Notes: a model not told the origin generated them from the letters alone. 64,000 bases of DNA from GCA-2693325 sp964011675 (GCA_964011675.1 CAXGPR010000006.1:1-64000); one strand, 5' to 3'; counted from the first letter of the stretch, positions 51,356 through 61,010 are shown. A program made the numbers and translations.

Positions 51356-53110
51356 GTGGCTAGGAGAGAAGGGGTATTGCTGTCGAGCGGTTTGCTGTTT
51401 GTAGCGGTCTTCGCCGTCGTCTATGTGTTTTCCGACCTGCGCTATGGCACGGCGCGAGAGGGAGGTGAAGACATGTCGCTGGTATTTGAGGTGCGGGAGC
51501 GAATTCACAGCGATTACGTCGACCAAGTTGACAGCCTGCGCGTCATAGACGCAGGTATCGACGGTATGCTGGACGTGCTTTCTGAAGATGACGCCCTCTC
51601 GCTTGAGCAGGATTGGGAAGCAGACCGCTCCGGAGATCGTGCACAGCGCCAGCGTTTAATCGAGGCGTTCAAACTGCTGGAATCATCTCTTAGGGAAACC
51701 GTCTCGCCCGATTCTCTCGTGCGCGGTTCGATATGGGGTATGCTCGCCGCGCTCGATCCTCACTCCAGCTATTTGGGACCGTCCGACTACGAAGATATGG
51801 TCGAGCGTTTTCGCGGTGACTTTGAGGGAATTGGCATCTACTTTGAAGTCCGCGATGGCAGGCTTCTGGTTATTGCTCCGATTTTTGGATCTCCTTCCCA
51901 TGGTAAGCTACGTGCGGGTGATCACATTGCCGAGATCGAGGGGGTTTCCACGCTGGGTATCAGCGACGAAGAAGTGATGGATAAACTGCGCGGTGCGCGT
52001 GGCTCCCTAGTGCGCGTTGGAGTCGCCCGCCAGGGGCGCGAAGGGTTGCTGCACTACGAGATTCGCCGGGATCGGGTAACCATTCGCAGCGTGCCCTATG
52101 CCTATATGCTGACTCCCGACGTCGGCTATGTCCGCATGGTGCGCTTTGGTGAGACGACGGCAGACGAACTGGATGAGGCCCTAAATGCGCTGCGCGATCA
52201 GGGTATGCGTTCGCTTGTTCTGGATTTGCGTGACAACGGGGGCGGTCTACTGGATCAAGCCGTTGAAGTTGCCGACTTTTTCTTAGACGCAGGCCAACTG
52301 ATCGTCTATACGGAAGGGCGCAAAGGAAATCGCGAGGAATATCGTGCACGCAAGGGGTTAGGTGCATCGTTACCTCTGGTTGTACTGATCAACCGCGGGA
52401 GCGCCAGCGCTTCGGAGATCGTGGCCGGTGCGGTCCAAGATTTAGACATGGGCCTCGTCGCTGGTGAGACGAGCTTTGGCAAGGGGCTAGTACAGGGTCA
52501 GTTTCCCTTGCGCAGGAACGGCGGTTTGCTCTTGCTGACGGTGGCGCGCTATTACACGCCGCTTGGCAGGCTGATTCAGCGTCCCTATACCGACGATGTG
52601 CACGCCTACTATGAGGAAGGTATCAAAGGGATCGACCCCAGTAGCGTGGATAGCCTGCACGTAGGTAAGTCCGTGTTTTACACTGCGCTGGGCAGGCGCG
52701 TATATGGAGGGGGAGGGATCACGCCGGACGTCATGCTGCCCGCCGAGGAATACAGTGAGTTTGCCGTTGAAATCCTTTCTCAGGGCTATTTGGCTGATTT
52801 TTGCGGCTACTGGTTGGGTATGCACAGCGATTGGCCGGCTGCATTTTCGGATTATCTGTCGGGGTATGAGGTCGATGGAGAAACGGTTCAGGCGTGGGAG
52901 GATTTCGTCTTTGATAAGATGCCCACGACGAGCGATTCTACGCTCGCAGTACATCGGACTTTCGTGCGCGACCAGCTAAAGGCTGGATTTGCTCGCGTGC
53001 TGTGGGGAGAAGAGGAATATTACCGGGTTTATCTACAGACCGACAAGCAGCTTGAAGCGGCCCTTGCGCATATGGCTGAAGCGGCGGAATTAGTCGCCAG
53101 GCGCTATTGA
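51356..53110 (+). CDS. S41-family C-terminal processing protease (CtpA-like)
   Basis: 584-residue membrane-anchored periplasmic serine protease. Seen: one N-terminal helix (about 8-26), a PDZ domain (about 155-230; GIGIYFEV, KLRAGDHIAEI), and a tail-protease core with LDLRDNGGG near 289, NRGSASASEIVAGA (catalytic Ser351 likely) and TSFGKGLVQG with K376 as the general base. A C-terminal extension of about 130 residues follows. GTG start with AGGAG three bases upstream, 15 bases after the GT2 fusion gene. Substrate unknown. Confidence 0.88.
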   Translation: MARREGVLLSSGLLFVAVFAVVYVFSDLRYGTAREGGEDMSLVFEVRERIHSDYVDQVDSLRVIDAGIDGMLDVLSEDDALSLEQDWEADRSGDRAQRQRLIEAFKLLESSLRETVSPDSLVRGSIWGMLAALDPHSSYLGPSDYEDMVERFRGDFEGIGIYFEVRDGRLLVIAPIFGSPSHGKLRAGDHIAEIEGVSTLGISDEEVMDKLRGARGSLVRVGVARQGREGLLHYEIRRDRVTIRSVPYAYMLTPDVGYVRMVRFGETTADELDEALNALRDQGMRSLVLDLRDNGGGLLDQAVEVADFFLDAGQLIVYTEGRKGNREEYRARKGLGASLPLVVLINRGSASASEIVAGAVQDLDMGLVAGETSFGKGLVQGQFPLRRNGGLLLLTVARYYTPLGRLIQRPYTDDVHAYYEEGIKGIDPSSVDSLHVGKSVFYTALGRRVYGGGGITPDVMLPAEEYSEFAVEILSQGYLADFCGYWLGMHSDWPAAFSDYLSGYEVDGETVQAWEDFVFDKMPTTSDSTLAVHRTFVRDQLKAGFARVLWGEEEYYRVYLQTDKQLEAALAHMAEAAELVARRY

Positions 53111-53167
53111 TTTTTGCTCGACTTATGCGTATTGTGAACGCTGGTTATTATTCGGAGATTACTACCT

Positions 53168-53869
53168 ATGTCAGGAATTGAAGTTGCAGGGGGCAGGAAG
53201 ATTATTCTGCCGATGAGTCGCGCGGTAGAAATTAGCTTGCGCAGCCTTAAAATCCGCTTTGGTCGATCGTTGATTACAACCAGCGGCGTCGTGTTGGCTA
53301 TCGCATTTCTAATGTCTGTCTGGAGCAGCAACGAGATCGTTTCAAGTTTACGCGACGTGAACAAGAGCGAAATTAACCTACTGCTGCAAAAGAAGGGCGT
53401 AGAAACCGGGCTCACCGATGGTGGAGCTGAATCGGAGGAGGCCAAGGCGCGCCTGCAGGAAGAGCAGTCTAAGCAGATGTGGCTTATCGGCCTTTCGCTC
53501 TTGGTATGCGTCGTCGGTATCGCCAACGCCATGTTGATGTCGGTAACGGAGCGCTTTCGCGAGATTGGTACGATGAAGTGTCTGGGAGCACTAGACTCGT
53601 TTATTGTAAAACTGTTCCTGCTCGAGTCGACTTTTCAGGGGGTCGCGGGCACGGCCGCTGGCATTGCCATCGGTTTTCTACTCACGCTTGGATTGGCGCT
53701 GCTTGACTACGGGGGCTTTGTTATCGACTACTTTCCCGCGGCTGGGATCGTGCAGTCCGCTTTGTATGCGCTGGTCGCCGGCACGCTACTCTCGCTTATT
53801 GGCGCTCTGCTACCCGCCTATCGCGCAGCGAAGATGGAACCCGTTGAAGCAATGCGTTCCGATACTTAA
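53168..53869 (+). CDS. Minimal MacB/FtsX-type ABC transporter permease
   Basis: 233-residue permease with four predicted helices (about 36-56, 105-125, 150-178, 193-222). Typical MacB/LolE permeases have about 400 residues with a large periplasmic domain between helices 1 and 2. Here that region is only about 48 residues, charged and perhaps coiled-coil. The C-terminal FtsX core is standard: SVTERFREIGTMKCLGA coupling helix and GALLPAYRAAKMEPVEAMR end. Its ATPase lies 18 bases downstream. Confidence 0.82.
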   Translation: MSGIEVAGGRKIILPMSRAVEISLRSLKIRFGRSLITTSGVVLAIAFLMSVWSSNEIVSSLRDVNKSEINLLLQKKGVETGLTDGGAESEEAKARLQEEQSKQMWLIGLSLLVCVVGIANAMLMSVTERFREIGTMKCLGALDSFIVKLFLLESTFQGVAGTAAGIAIGFLLTLGLALLDYGGFVIDYFPAAGIVQSALYALVAGTLLSLIGALLPAYRAAKMEPVEAMRSDT

Positions 53870-53887
53870 TACAAGAGGAAACCACTG

Positions 53888-54661
53888 ATGAGCCAGGCGC
53901 AAGAACAAGCGGGCACGACGGTTGAGATGGAAGAACAGCGGACCGTTGTGCGAACGCAGCAGGTGAAGAAGTTGTACAAGATGGGTGAGATTGAAGTGCA
54001 CGCTCTGCGCGGTGTAGATATGGAAATCTATACGGGCGAGTATTTGTCAATCATGGGGCCTTCTGGATCGGGTAAGAGCACGTTTTTCAACATGGTGGGT
54101 GGCCTAGACAAGCCGTCTGAAGGTAAAGTCTACATAGATGAGGTCGACGTAGCTCAGCTCGACGCCTACGAGCTTGCGTGGCTGCGCTGTAGAAAAATTG
54201 GCTATATCTTCCAATCATTCAACCTGATACCGGTTATGACGGCGCTAGAAAATGTCACGCTGCCGATGGTGTTTGCGGGATTGACGAGCGACGAAGCGCG
54301 CGACAAGGGGATGGAGTTGTTGGGGAAAGTGGGTCTGGCAGAGCGATACGCGCACAAACCAAACGAGCTGTCCGGTGGACAGCAGCAGCGCGTGGCCGTG
54401 GCGCGTGCGTTGGCCAACGATCCGGCCGTTGTGCTGGCCGACGAGCCTACGGCTAACCTCGACTTGCGCACGGGCACGGAAATAATCGAACTGCTGCGCG
54501 AGATGAACAAGGATTCTGGCGTTACGATCATTTCGGCGACCCATGATCACAAGATGCTGAGCGTATCTGATCGCGTTGTGTGGGTCAAAGACGGTCAAGT
54601 AGATCGAGTAGCAAACCGCGAAGACCTTGATATTGAGGTGACGCACGTAGAAGGGGAGTAG
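53888..54661 (+). CDS. MacB/LolD-type ABC transporter ATP-binding protein
   Basis: 257-residue ATPase partner of the preceding permease. Seen: Walker A GPSGSGKST (K63), Q-loop YIFQSFNLIP, signature LSGGQQQRVAVARAL, Walker B VVLADEPTANLD, and H-loop SATHDHKM. These match the LolD/MacB/FtsE mechanotransmission class. About 20 extra N-terminal residues precede the domain. It overlaps the next gene by one base (TAGTG). Confidence 0.92.
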   Translation: MSQAQEQAGTTVEMEEQRTVVRTQQVKKLYKMGEIEVHALRGVDMEIYTGEYLSIMGPSGSGKSTFFNMVGGLDKPSEGKVYIDEVDVAQLDAYELAWLRCRKIGYIFQSFNLIPVMTALENVTLPMVFAGLTSDEARDKGMELLGKVGLAERYAHKPNELSGGQQQRVAVARALANDPAVVLADEPTANLDLRTGTEIIELLREMNKDSGVTIISATHDHKMLSVSDRVVWVKDGQVDRVANREDLDIEVTHVEGE

Positions 54662-55443
54662 TGCTTCCAGCTTATTCGGCTGAAGTTTGGGCCTGCGCTA
54701 TTTGCGCAGTGCTGTTGATGGGGGTGGCCAAGGCGGGGTTCGGCGGGGGTATTGGCATTATAGCCACGCCGCTTTTAGCGCTTGCCATGCCCGTTGCTGA
54801 TGCGGCTGCACTAATGCTTCCCTTGCTCATTGCCTGCGACGTTTTCGCGATACGACACTATCGCGAAAATTACGACCGTAAGAGCATCAAGAGGCTTCTG
54901 CCCGGCGCCTGTATAGGCATAGGAGCAGGGGCCTTCTTTTTTGGCTATTTCAGCCAGCACGAACGCATCTTGGAAGTGGGCTTAGGGGCTTTGGCGCTCG
55001 TATTTGTCCTTTTTCAGGTTGGGCGTTCCTTTGTGTTGGGTGCGGCACAGAAGCGCCATCCCGGCCCGGCCGAGGGCGTTCTGATGGGGGCTTTTTCTGG
55101 CTTTACTTCTACGATCGCGCACGCTGGTGCACCGCCCGTAGTCGTGTATTTACTGCCGCAGCAGCTGCCGCGGCAGCAGTTTGTCGGTACGACGGTTGTG
55201 TTTTTTGCAGCGCTCAATCTCATAAAAGTCCCTCCTTATTGGGGATTGGGTCTTTTTCACTACGACATTTTTAAGATGACCCTTTTGCTTGCGCCCCTGG
55301 CCTATGCAGGCGTTAAATTGGGCGTATTTCTCAACGCACATTGCACGGATTTATGGTTCAACCGAGTGGTGTATGGCGTGCTCGTTCTGACGGCTGTTCA
55401 GCTGATGACAGGTTCCAGTTTACTCGAGCTGCTACGCCCGTGA
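54661..55443 (+). CDS. Sulfite exporter TauE/SafE-family permease
   Basis: 260-residue membrane protein with about eight helices. Seen: GVAKAGFGGGIGIIATPLLAL as the first-half hallmark and GFTSTIAHAGAPPVVVYLLP as the second. The family exports or takes up sulfite, sulfonates and related anions. With two sulfatases and other sulfur-linked genes in the window a sulfur anion is plausible, but not proven. GTG start overlapping the ATPase stop by one base. Confidence 0.88.
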   Translation: MLPAYSAEVWACAICAVLLMGVAKAGFGGGIGIIATPLLALAMPVADAAALMLPLLIACDVFAIRHYRENYDRKSIKRLLPGACIGIGAGAFFFGYFSQHERILEVGLGALALVFVLFQVGRSFVLGAAQKRHPGPAEGVLMGAFSGFTSTIAHAGAPPVVVYLLPQQLPRQQFVGTTVVFFAALNLIKVPPYWGLGLFHYDIFKMTLLLAPLAYAGVKLGVFLNAHCTDLWFNRVVYGVLVLTAVQLMTGSSLLELLRP

Positions 55444-55490
55444 GGTTTGAACATCATCTATTGGTTTAAGCCGATCCTAGAGGAGACGAT

Positions 55491-56945
55491 ATGCGAATAG
55501 CCGTGGCGGGATTTGCTCATGAGTCAAATACCTTTTATTCACAGCCCACTCGACTGGGAGATTTTGGCGTGTGTGAGGGAGAGGCCATTCTATCACACTA
55601 TGCCAGTACGTTTCATGAGATTGCCGGATACATAGCCGGAGCCGAGCAGTTCGGGTATGATATCTTCCCGATAGTGGCTGCAGGAGCGACGCCTGCTGCT
55701 GCGGTCGAATGGGAGGCCTATGAGCACTTTGTGGGGCGGATACTCGACGGCCTGCAAGAAGGGCCTCGAGTAGACGGCATACTACTAGCGTTGCACGGGG
55801 CTATGGTAGCTGAGGCGTATCCACACGGAGATGCTGAAACCGTGCGTAGAGTGCGTGAGTTAGTCGGAGACGATGTGCCGATTGCCGTTACACACGACTA
55901 CCACGCCAACGTGCCTCCCGAACTAGTCGAGGCCGCTGATGCGCTTGTGATTTATAAAACGAACCCGCATATCGACCAGCGCGAGTGCGGTTTGCAGGCG
56001 GCTTCTATTCTTGCGCGTACGATCCGCGGCGAGATCAAGCCGACTATGGCGTTGGCCAAGCCCGAGGTGCTGTTCAATATATATCACCACAACACGAGTG
56101 TGGCTCCCATGCAGCCGCTAATGCAGAAGGCCATAGAACTCGAGGGACAGGAAGGTATACTCGCCTGCAGCATTGCCGCGGGATATCAGTATGCCGACGT
56201 GCCGCATATGGGCCCCTCTGTGGTTGTTATTACCGATGGCGATGAGGAGCGCGCCCAGCGCGAAGCGCGTACGATTGAGCAGGCGATATGGGACGTGCGT
56301 GAGCAGCTCAAGCCGCAGGTGGCTAATCCTCAGCAGGCCGTGCAGCAGGCAATAGAAGGCAGTGAGTTTCCCGTGTGTTTGCTCGACTTCGGCGATAATA
56401 TAGGCGGAGGGTCTTCGGGGGACTCGACGTTTGTGCTTGAGGAACTCGTGCGTCAGCAGGCTGAAAAATGGGTGTGCACTCTCTGGGATCCAGAGAGCGT
56501 GCAGGCCTGCTTCGAGGCTGGAATAGGCGCCGAAGTCGCTTTGCGTGTCGGGGGTAAAACCGACGACGTGCACGGTTCTACGCTGTCAATTGAGGGCCGC
56601 GTCCGGACGCTGCATGACGGCTCGTATGAAGAGACCGAGCGCCGGCACGGCGGCGGCCGGTTTTTTAATCAGGGGCTCACCGCGGTGGTCGACGTGCAGG
56701 GCAAGGGACTCCTCGTGCTCAACAGCAGTCGGTCTTCGCCCAATAGCATACATCAGATCACCTGCGTGGGTATCCAACCTTCTCAGCAAAAGATTTTGGT
56801 TGCCAAAGGAGCGGTTGCTCCGCGCGCTGCCTATGAGCCCGTCAGTGCGCGTTTGATTGAGGTTGCTTCGGGCGGCGCTACGGCTATTCTCCGCTCATCG
56901 GAGGAATACGCGCAGGCGCGCAAGACGCTTTACGAATGGCAGTAA
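55491..56945 (+). CDS. M81-family metallopeptidase (MlrC-like)
   Basis: 484-residue protein of the microcystinase C (MlrC) family. Seen: FAHESNTFYSQPTR at the N-terminus (DUF1485 region), LLALHGAMVAEAYPHGDAE with His and Glu, AVTHDYHANVPPE with Asp and His zinc ligands, and a C-terminal MlrC domain ending near 480. The family is named for linear microcystin cleavage, but most environmental members act on unknown amide or peptide substrates. ATG with GAGGAG upstream, 47 bases after the permease gene. Confidence 0.9.
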   Translation: MRIAVAGFAHESNTFYSQPTRLGDFGVCEGEAILSHYASTFHEIAGYIAGAEQFGYDIFPIVAAGATPAAAVEWEAYEHFVGRILDGLQEGPRVDGILLALHGAMVAEAYPHGDAETVRRVRELVGDDVPIAVTHDYHANVPPELVEAADALVIYKTNPHIDQRECGLQAASILARTIRGEIKPTMALAKPEVLFNIYHHNTSVAPMQPLMQKAIELEGQEGILACSIAAGYQYADVPHMGPSVVVITDGDEERAQREARTIEQAIWDVREQLKPQVANPQQAVQQAIEGSEFPVCLLDFGDNIGGGSSGDSTFVLEELVRQQAEKWVCTLWDPESVQACFEAGIGAEVALRVGGKTDDVHGSTLSIEGRVRTLHDGSYEETERRHGGGRFFNQGLTAVVDVQGKGLLVLNSSRSSPNSIHQITCVGIQPSQQKILVAKGAVAPRAAYEPVSARLIEVASGGATAILRSSEEYAQARKTLYEWQ

Positions 56946-56967
56946 TTTTACATACAAGGAGTCTATC

Positions 56968-58011
56968 GTGACGCTTCGAATTGGTATCATCGGTGCGGGT
57001 GCCAATACCCGCCTTCAGCATATTCCCGGCTTTCGCTCTATTCCAGACGTTGAGATTACGGCCGTGTGTAACCGCTCCCTCACCTCGAGTCAGCGTGCAG
57101 CAGAGGAGCTGGATATTCCGCATGCATTTGAAGATTGGAAGGCGCTGGTACATTCCGACAGCGTTGACGCGGTGTGTATTGGAACATGGCCCTACATGCA
57201 CTGTCCCATTTCGCTAGAAGCTTTATCAGCGGGTAAGCACGTGCTGACGGAAGCGCGTATGTGTATGAATCTGGCCGAAGCTAGGCAAATGCAGGCGGCG
57301 GCCGTCGCTAGCGACGGCGTTGCGATGATTGTTCCAGCGCCGATGTATTTGGCGGCAGAGCCGCTCTTACTAAAGATGTTAGAAGACGGTTTCTTCGGTG
57401 ATCTCATCGAAATCGAAGTGCGCGGTTTGGGGGGCGTCTACAATCCAGACACTCCGTTGCACTGGCGTCAGCGGCGGGATTTTTCGGGGCAAAACATAAT
57501 GACCTTGGGCATTCTCAACGAGACGGTGCGTCGCTATGCCGGCCACGAAAAGCACGTGCTAGCCAATAGCGCGACGTTTACAGCGGAGCGCGTGGACTCA
57601 GAGTATGGATTGGTGCGTCCAGTCGATGTGCCCGATAGCTTGGGCGTTTTGGCAGAGCTGGAAAACGGCGCCCAGGCGGTTTATCATCTTAGCAGCGTTG
57701 CTCGCTTGGGAGATGGTTCGACGTTTGAATTTTACGGGACAAAAGGCAGCTTCAAAATGGAGGGTGGATCTGCCATTGAACCTGGGCGCGTGTGGATCGC
57801 CGGCTCAGACGACGCTTCCTATCGTCCGTTGGAAGTGCCCGAACTGCCGCGCAATGCTTGGCGTGTGGAGGAAGATTTTATCGATGCGATTTTACAGGGG
57901 CGTGCGGTAACGCATACTCATTTCGACGACGGCGTGCGCTACATGCAGTTTACGGAAGCCGTTCAGGTCAGTCTAGCCGAGGGCCGCAAGGTGGCGCTAG
58001 ATGAGCTCTAG
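56968..58011 (+). CDS. Gfo/Idh/MocA-family oxidoreductase lacking the EKP lysine
   Basis: 347-residue oxidoreductase. Seen: IGIIGAGANTRLQHIPGF at 5-22 for NAD(P) binding and GTWPYMH. The EKP motif is replaced by TEARM (E95-A96-R97), so the usual catalytic Lys is missing. The C-terminal sheet domain is complete. The GTG at 56968 is chosen because AAGGAG lies seven bases upstream and it starts just before the Rossmann fold; the longer frame lies inside the M81 gene. It overlaps the phosphoesterase gene by 11 bases. Confidence 0.88.
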   Translation: MTLRIGIIGAGANTRLQHIPGFRSIPDVEITAVCNRSLTSSQRAAEELDIPHAFEDWKALVHSDSVDAVCIGTWPYMHCPISLEALSAGKHVLTEARMCMNLAEARQMQAAAVASDGVAMIVPAPMYLAAEPLLLKMLEDGFFGDLIEIEVRGLGGVYNPDTPLHWRQRRDFSGQNIMTLGILNETVRRYAGHEKHVLANSATFTAERVDSEYGLVRPVDVPDSLGVLAELENGAQAVYHLSSVARLGDGSTFEFYGTKGSFKMEGGSAIEPGRVWIAGSDDASYRPLEVPELPRNAWRVEEDFIDAILQGRAVTHTHFDDGVRYMQFTEAVQVSLAEGRKVALDEL

Positions 58012-59002
58012 TCGCGCGGAGCAGGTAAGATTGACGTCAATCCATTGCTGGGCCCTATTCATCGTCCTCCACCTGGCGTCTTTTTCCTCTGTCGCCGAGA
58101 CGGTTGACCCTCGTCTGGTCGCCAATCCCGAGAAAGGGGAATGGACGCTTTTCGTCATTCCCGATACCCAGCACTATTCACAGGACAGAAGCAACGCCCC
58201 TATCGCCTATATGCACTCGGCTTTTGACTGGTTGGTGGCAACGCGCGATCAGCTCAACATAAAGTTTGTGCAGGGACTGGGTGATATTGTGGAGAGCGGC
58301 AGCTTTTTTGCCGAGTGGGATAGGGCAAGCGTCGCCTGGAACAAACTCTACGGCCAGATTCCGTTTGTGGTCAATCAGGGCAACCACGACAGTATTAGCT
58401 CAATTAATAAATACTTCCCGGTCGCCAACTTTGAGAGCGAGCCCTGGTGGGGTGGAAGTTACGAAGGTATTCACAATTCTTATCAGGTATTCAATTTCTA
58501 CGGCGAGGATTTCCTGTTTATAAATGTTCAGTCGCACGATCCTTGGGGCACGGATAATCCGGGTGCGCGAGCCTGGGCTAATGGAGTCATCGCCGCCCAC
58601 CCCGAGCACAAGGTGTTGCTCGGCACCCACGACACCTTAGAGACGAGTACGATCAAGAGGGATATTCTAACTCAGCACGATAATATTGTCCTGTCCAACG
58701 CAGGACACAGCTGCGCACGGGAGACGCGTTTTCTGACCTTCGGTCCGGACGGCGGTGTGGCACAAAACTTTGTCGTCGATTATCAATGCGACAAACAGGA
58801 AATTATGCTGCTGCGATATTACGTGTTTAGACCGCTCGAAGACAGGGTCGACTACTACACCTACTCGCCGATTGCCGATATCTTCGAGGAGGATACAAAT
58901 TCTCAGGGCTCTTTCGATCTGGAAATGCGCGACGATATCGACACGGCCGTAGTGAATTCACCTTGGAGTTGGATTAAAGCGAAGCTCAGACCGAGCCGTT
59001 GA
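58001..59002 (+). CDS. Secreted calcineurin-like metallophosphoesterase
   Basis: 333-residue metal-dependent phosphoesterase. Seen: a signal peptide (about 10-33, ending SSVAET), then FVIPDTQHYS (D55, H58), GLGDIVESG (D95), NQGNHDS (N128, H129), GTHDT and NAGHSC, the full set of di-metal ligand motifs of the family. It is probably periplasmic or extracellular and acts on a phosphodiester or phosphomonoester. ATG inside the end of the upstream gene. Convergent with the potassium channel gene, 15 bases away. Confidence 0.88.
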   Translation: MSSSRAEQVRLTSIHCWALFIVLHLASFSSVAETVDPRLVANPEKGEWTLFVIPDTQHYSQDRSNAPIAYMHSAFDWLVATRDQLNIKFVQGLGDIVESGSFFAEWDRASVAWNKLYGQIPFVVNQGNHDSISSINKYFPVANFESEPWWGGSYEGIHNSYQVFNFYGEDFLFINVQSHDPWGTDNPGARAWANGVIAAHPEHKVLLGTHDTLETSTIKRDILTQHDNIVLSNAGHSCARETRFLTFGPDGGVAQNFVVDYQCDKQEIMLLRYYVFRPLEDRVDYYTYSPIADIFEEDTNSQGSFDLEMRDDIDTAVVNSPWSWIKAKLRPSR

Positions 59003-59017
59003 TGGCCCAGTCCGACT

Positions 59018-59809
59018 TTATAGCGGTTCTCCACAGTGGGGACAGTGTGTGAGTTCGTCCTCTTTGTTTTGACGCATCTTCTCTAATTCTTCTGTAAATC
59101 CTGCACCCAATATGCCGGCTGGTAGAGCAAACATGCCTATGCCAAGGATAGCAATAATCGCCCCTATCGTTTGTCCCAGAGGGGTTATCGGATAGGCATC
59201 TCCGTAGCCGACCGTAGTCAGCGTGACAATGCCCCACCACATGGTAGTTGGAATACTGGAAAACACTTTGGGTTGCACACTGTGCTCGGCAAAGAACATG
59301 AGAGAGGAAGAAATAATGAGCAGCGTCAACAAGACAAAGAATATGCTCAACAACTCTTCTTTGCGTTGGTGCACGACGTGGCCTAGGAGGCGTAAGGCAC
59401 GCGAGTAGCGCGCGAGCTTTACGATGCGAAAAATGCGCAGTATGCGCACGGTGCGTACGAAGCGTAAGTCGACACCGAAAAAGGGTAGAAAAAAGGGTAG
59501 TATAGCCAGGAGGTCGATTATGCCTAGAGGAGATACAATAAAGCGCAGGCGTCCAGAGAGGGGATGGGCATATCGGGTATTCGTGGTGCAGGACCAGATA
59601 CGCAAGATGTATTCAATGGAGAAGACGGCAATGGAAATGTATTCAAACGCAGCGAAGGCGGCTTGATGGGCGCTATAGACCGATTCTACAGTCTCTAGAA
59701 TAAGGGCTACGACGTTGAGAAAGATCAAAACGATAATGGCGACGTCGATGGCTCGTCCCGTATCGTCACCCGGTTCTAAAAAGTAGTAGACGTGTTCTCT
59801 GATATGCAT
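59018..59809 (-). CDS. Voltage-gated potassium channel (Kv type)
   Basis: 263-residue six-helix ion channel subunit; works as a tetramer. Seen: S1 (about 21-40), S2 (about 53-70), S3 (about 96-112), an S4 voltage sensor with arginines every third residue (RFVRTVRILRIFRIVKLAR, 116-134), S5 (about 153-173), pore TTVGYGD at 198-204 giving K+ selectivity, and S6. The C-terminus ends in a short acidic tail with CPHCG, which looks like half of a zinc ribbon. ATG with AAAGGAAGG upstream. Confidence 0.93.
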   Translation of the reverse strand: MHIREHVYYFLEPGDDTGRAIDVAIIVLIFLNVVALILETVESVYSAHQAAFAAFEYISIAVFSIEYILRIWSCTTNTRYAHPLSGRLRFIVSPLGIIDLLAILPFFLPFFGVDLRFVRTVRILRIFRIVKLARYSRALRLLGHVVHQRKEELLSIFFVLLTLLIISSSLMFFAEHSVQPKVFSSIPTTMWWGIVTLTTVGYGDAYPITPLGQTIGAIIAILGIGMFALPAGILGAGFTEELEKMRQNKEDELTHCPHCGEPL

Positions 59810-59879
59810 TATCGCCTTCCTTTAAGTGCACGCATTGCGAACTGCGTCTTCTATCGGGTGCGCATCATTTGGGGATCAA

Positions 59880-61010
59880 TCAAGTCCAGCTGGCAAAAAC
59901 TTCTTCCGCAAGACCGAACGACGTGCTCATGCCAGCACCTCCCACGCCGTTGACGATGCGTACGCCGGGTGCGGGGGCTGCGACAAAGTCGGCATCGGTT
60001 GGATGTTTGGCATATAGGCCACTCCATCGTTGTGCTATGTGAAGCGTTGGGGCCGTTAGGAAGGTTTGTAGATATGCCATAACAAGCTGGTCGATTTCTG
60101 GTTTGTCAAAAGGATCTGGATGCCAATCGTATTCGTGTGAATCGCCGATGGTGATCTCTCCCAACCCGTTTTGCGAAGCCATGACGTGAATACCCCACTG
60201 GTCGAACTCCGGATTTTCGCGGCTGACTCGTGCGGAATACGATGCCAAAGAAGTACACTGCCTAAACGCGGCGTAGTGGCGCAGAGTCAGGCCTGCTGCT
60301 AGCATGGGGCCCAATTGCCAGCTGTCGGGTTGAGGAACCGTGCGCATCATCTGCAGCTTACAGCGAGTTAGGCCGCTCGATTGGTAAATAGAGGGATAGA
60401 GGCTCTCGAAGTCGACCCCGCTACATACGACAGCTCGTTCGGCGCGCCAAGTGGTTGAAGGCGTGTATATGTTAGGCAGGTCAAGGGCCTGGACGGGCGT
60501 GGAGAAACACAGCTCAACCCCGTATTCGCGAGCGAGAAAGTTCGGTAGTTCTGCAATGGCTTGACGAGGGTCGACGCATGCCTCGCTTGTACTCCATATG
60601 CCGCCCCTGAGCCCGTCGGGGCGCACTGCATTACTGCGGCTTTGAACTTCCTGCGAACTGAGGAGTTCAACGTTGTATCCCAGTGCTGGCGCCTGCTGTG
60701 CGAACTCGGACAGGACGGCCATTTCGTCCTCTGCATAGGCTAGATGGAGCGATCCGGTGGGCTGATACCATATGCCTGCAGCCGGTGCGATATCTGCCCA
60801 AATATCTCGGGTGCGCAGTGCGCGTTGATGGATTGCTCCGGGCGCCTGTCCAATGGGCCAAATCATGCCGAAGTTGCGTATCGAGGCACCCGCAGCTTGC
60901 GGTGAACGCTCAAATAGTACAACGGATAGCCCGTTTTGTGCTGCTGTAAGGGCGTGTGCTATGCCTACGATACCTCCGCCTATAACGGCAATATCTTTCT
61001 TTTTTTTCAA
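59880..61010 (-). CDS. FAD-dependent oxidoreductase, HpnW-like (TIGR03364 type)
   Basis: 376-residue DAO-fold amine oxidase. Seen: IAVIGGGIVGIAHALTA at 7-23 for FAD binding, ASIRNFGMIWPIGQ, a segment I associate with TIGR03364 proteins, and a C-terminal VNGVGGAGMS. Members of that group occur with 2-aminoethylphosphonate degradation genes and some oxidise N-methyl-aminoethylphosphonate; identity here is from recall of motifs, not search. TTG start. The alcohol dehydrogenase gene lies 10 bases upstream and is the usual companion. Confidence 0.8.
   Translation of the reverse strand: MKKKKDIAVIGGGIVGIAHALTAAQNGLSVVLFERSPQAAGASIRNFGMIWPIGQAPGAIHQRALRTRDIWADIAPAAGIWYQPTGSLHLAYAEDEMAVLSEFAQQAPALGYNVELLSSQEVQSRSNAVRPDGLRGGIWSTSEACVDPRQAIAELPNFLAREYGVELCFSTPVQALDLPNIYTPSTTWRAERAVVCSGVDFESLYPSIYQSSGLTRCKLQMMRTVPQPDSWQLGPMLAAGLTLRHYAAFRQCTSLASYSARVSRENPEFDQWGIHVMASQNGLGEITIGDSHEYDWHPDPFDKPEIDQLVMAYLQTFLTAPTLHIAQRWSGLYAKHPTDADFVAAPAPGVRIVNGVGGAGMSTSFGLAEEVFASWT

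Noticed and set aside
56857..56967. Upstream extension of the second Gfo/Idh/MocA gene
   Set aside because: It lies inside the M81 gene, is rich in Arg, and the GTG at 56968 has a clear ribosome site.
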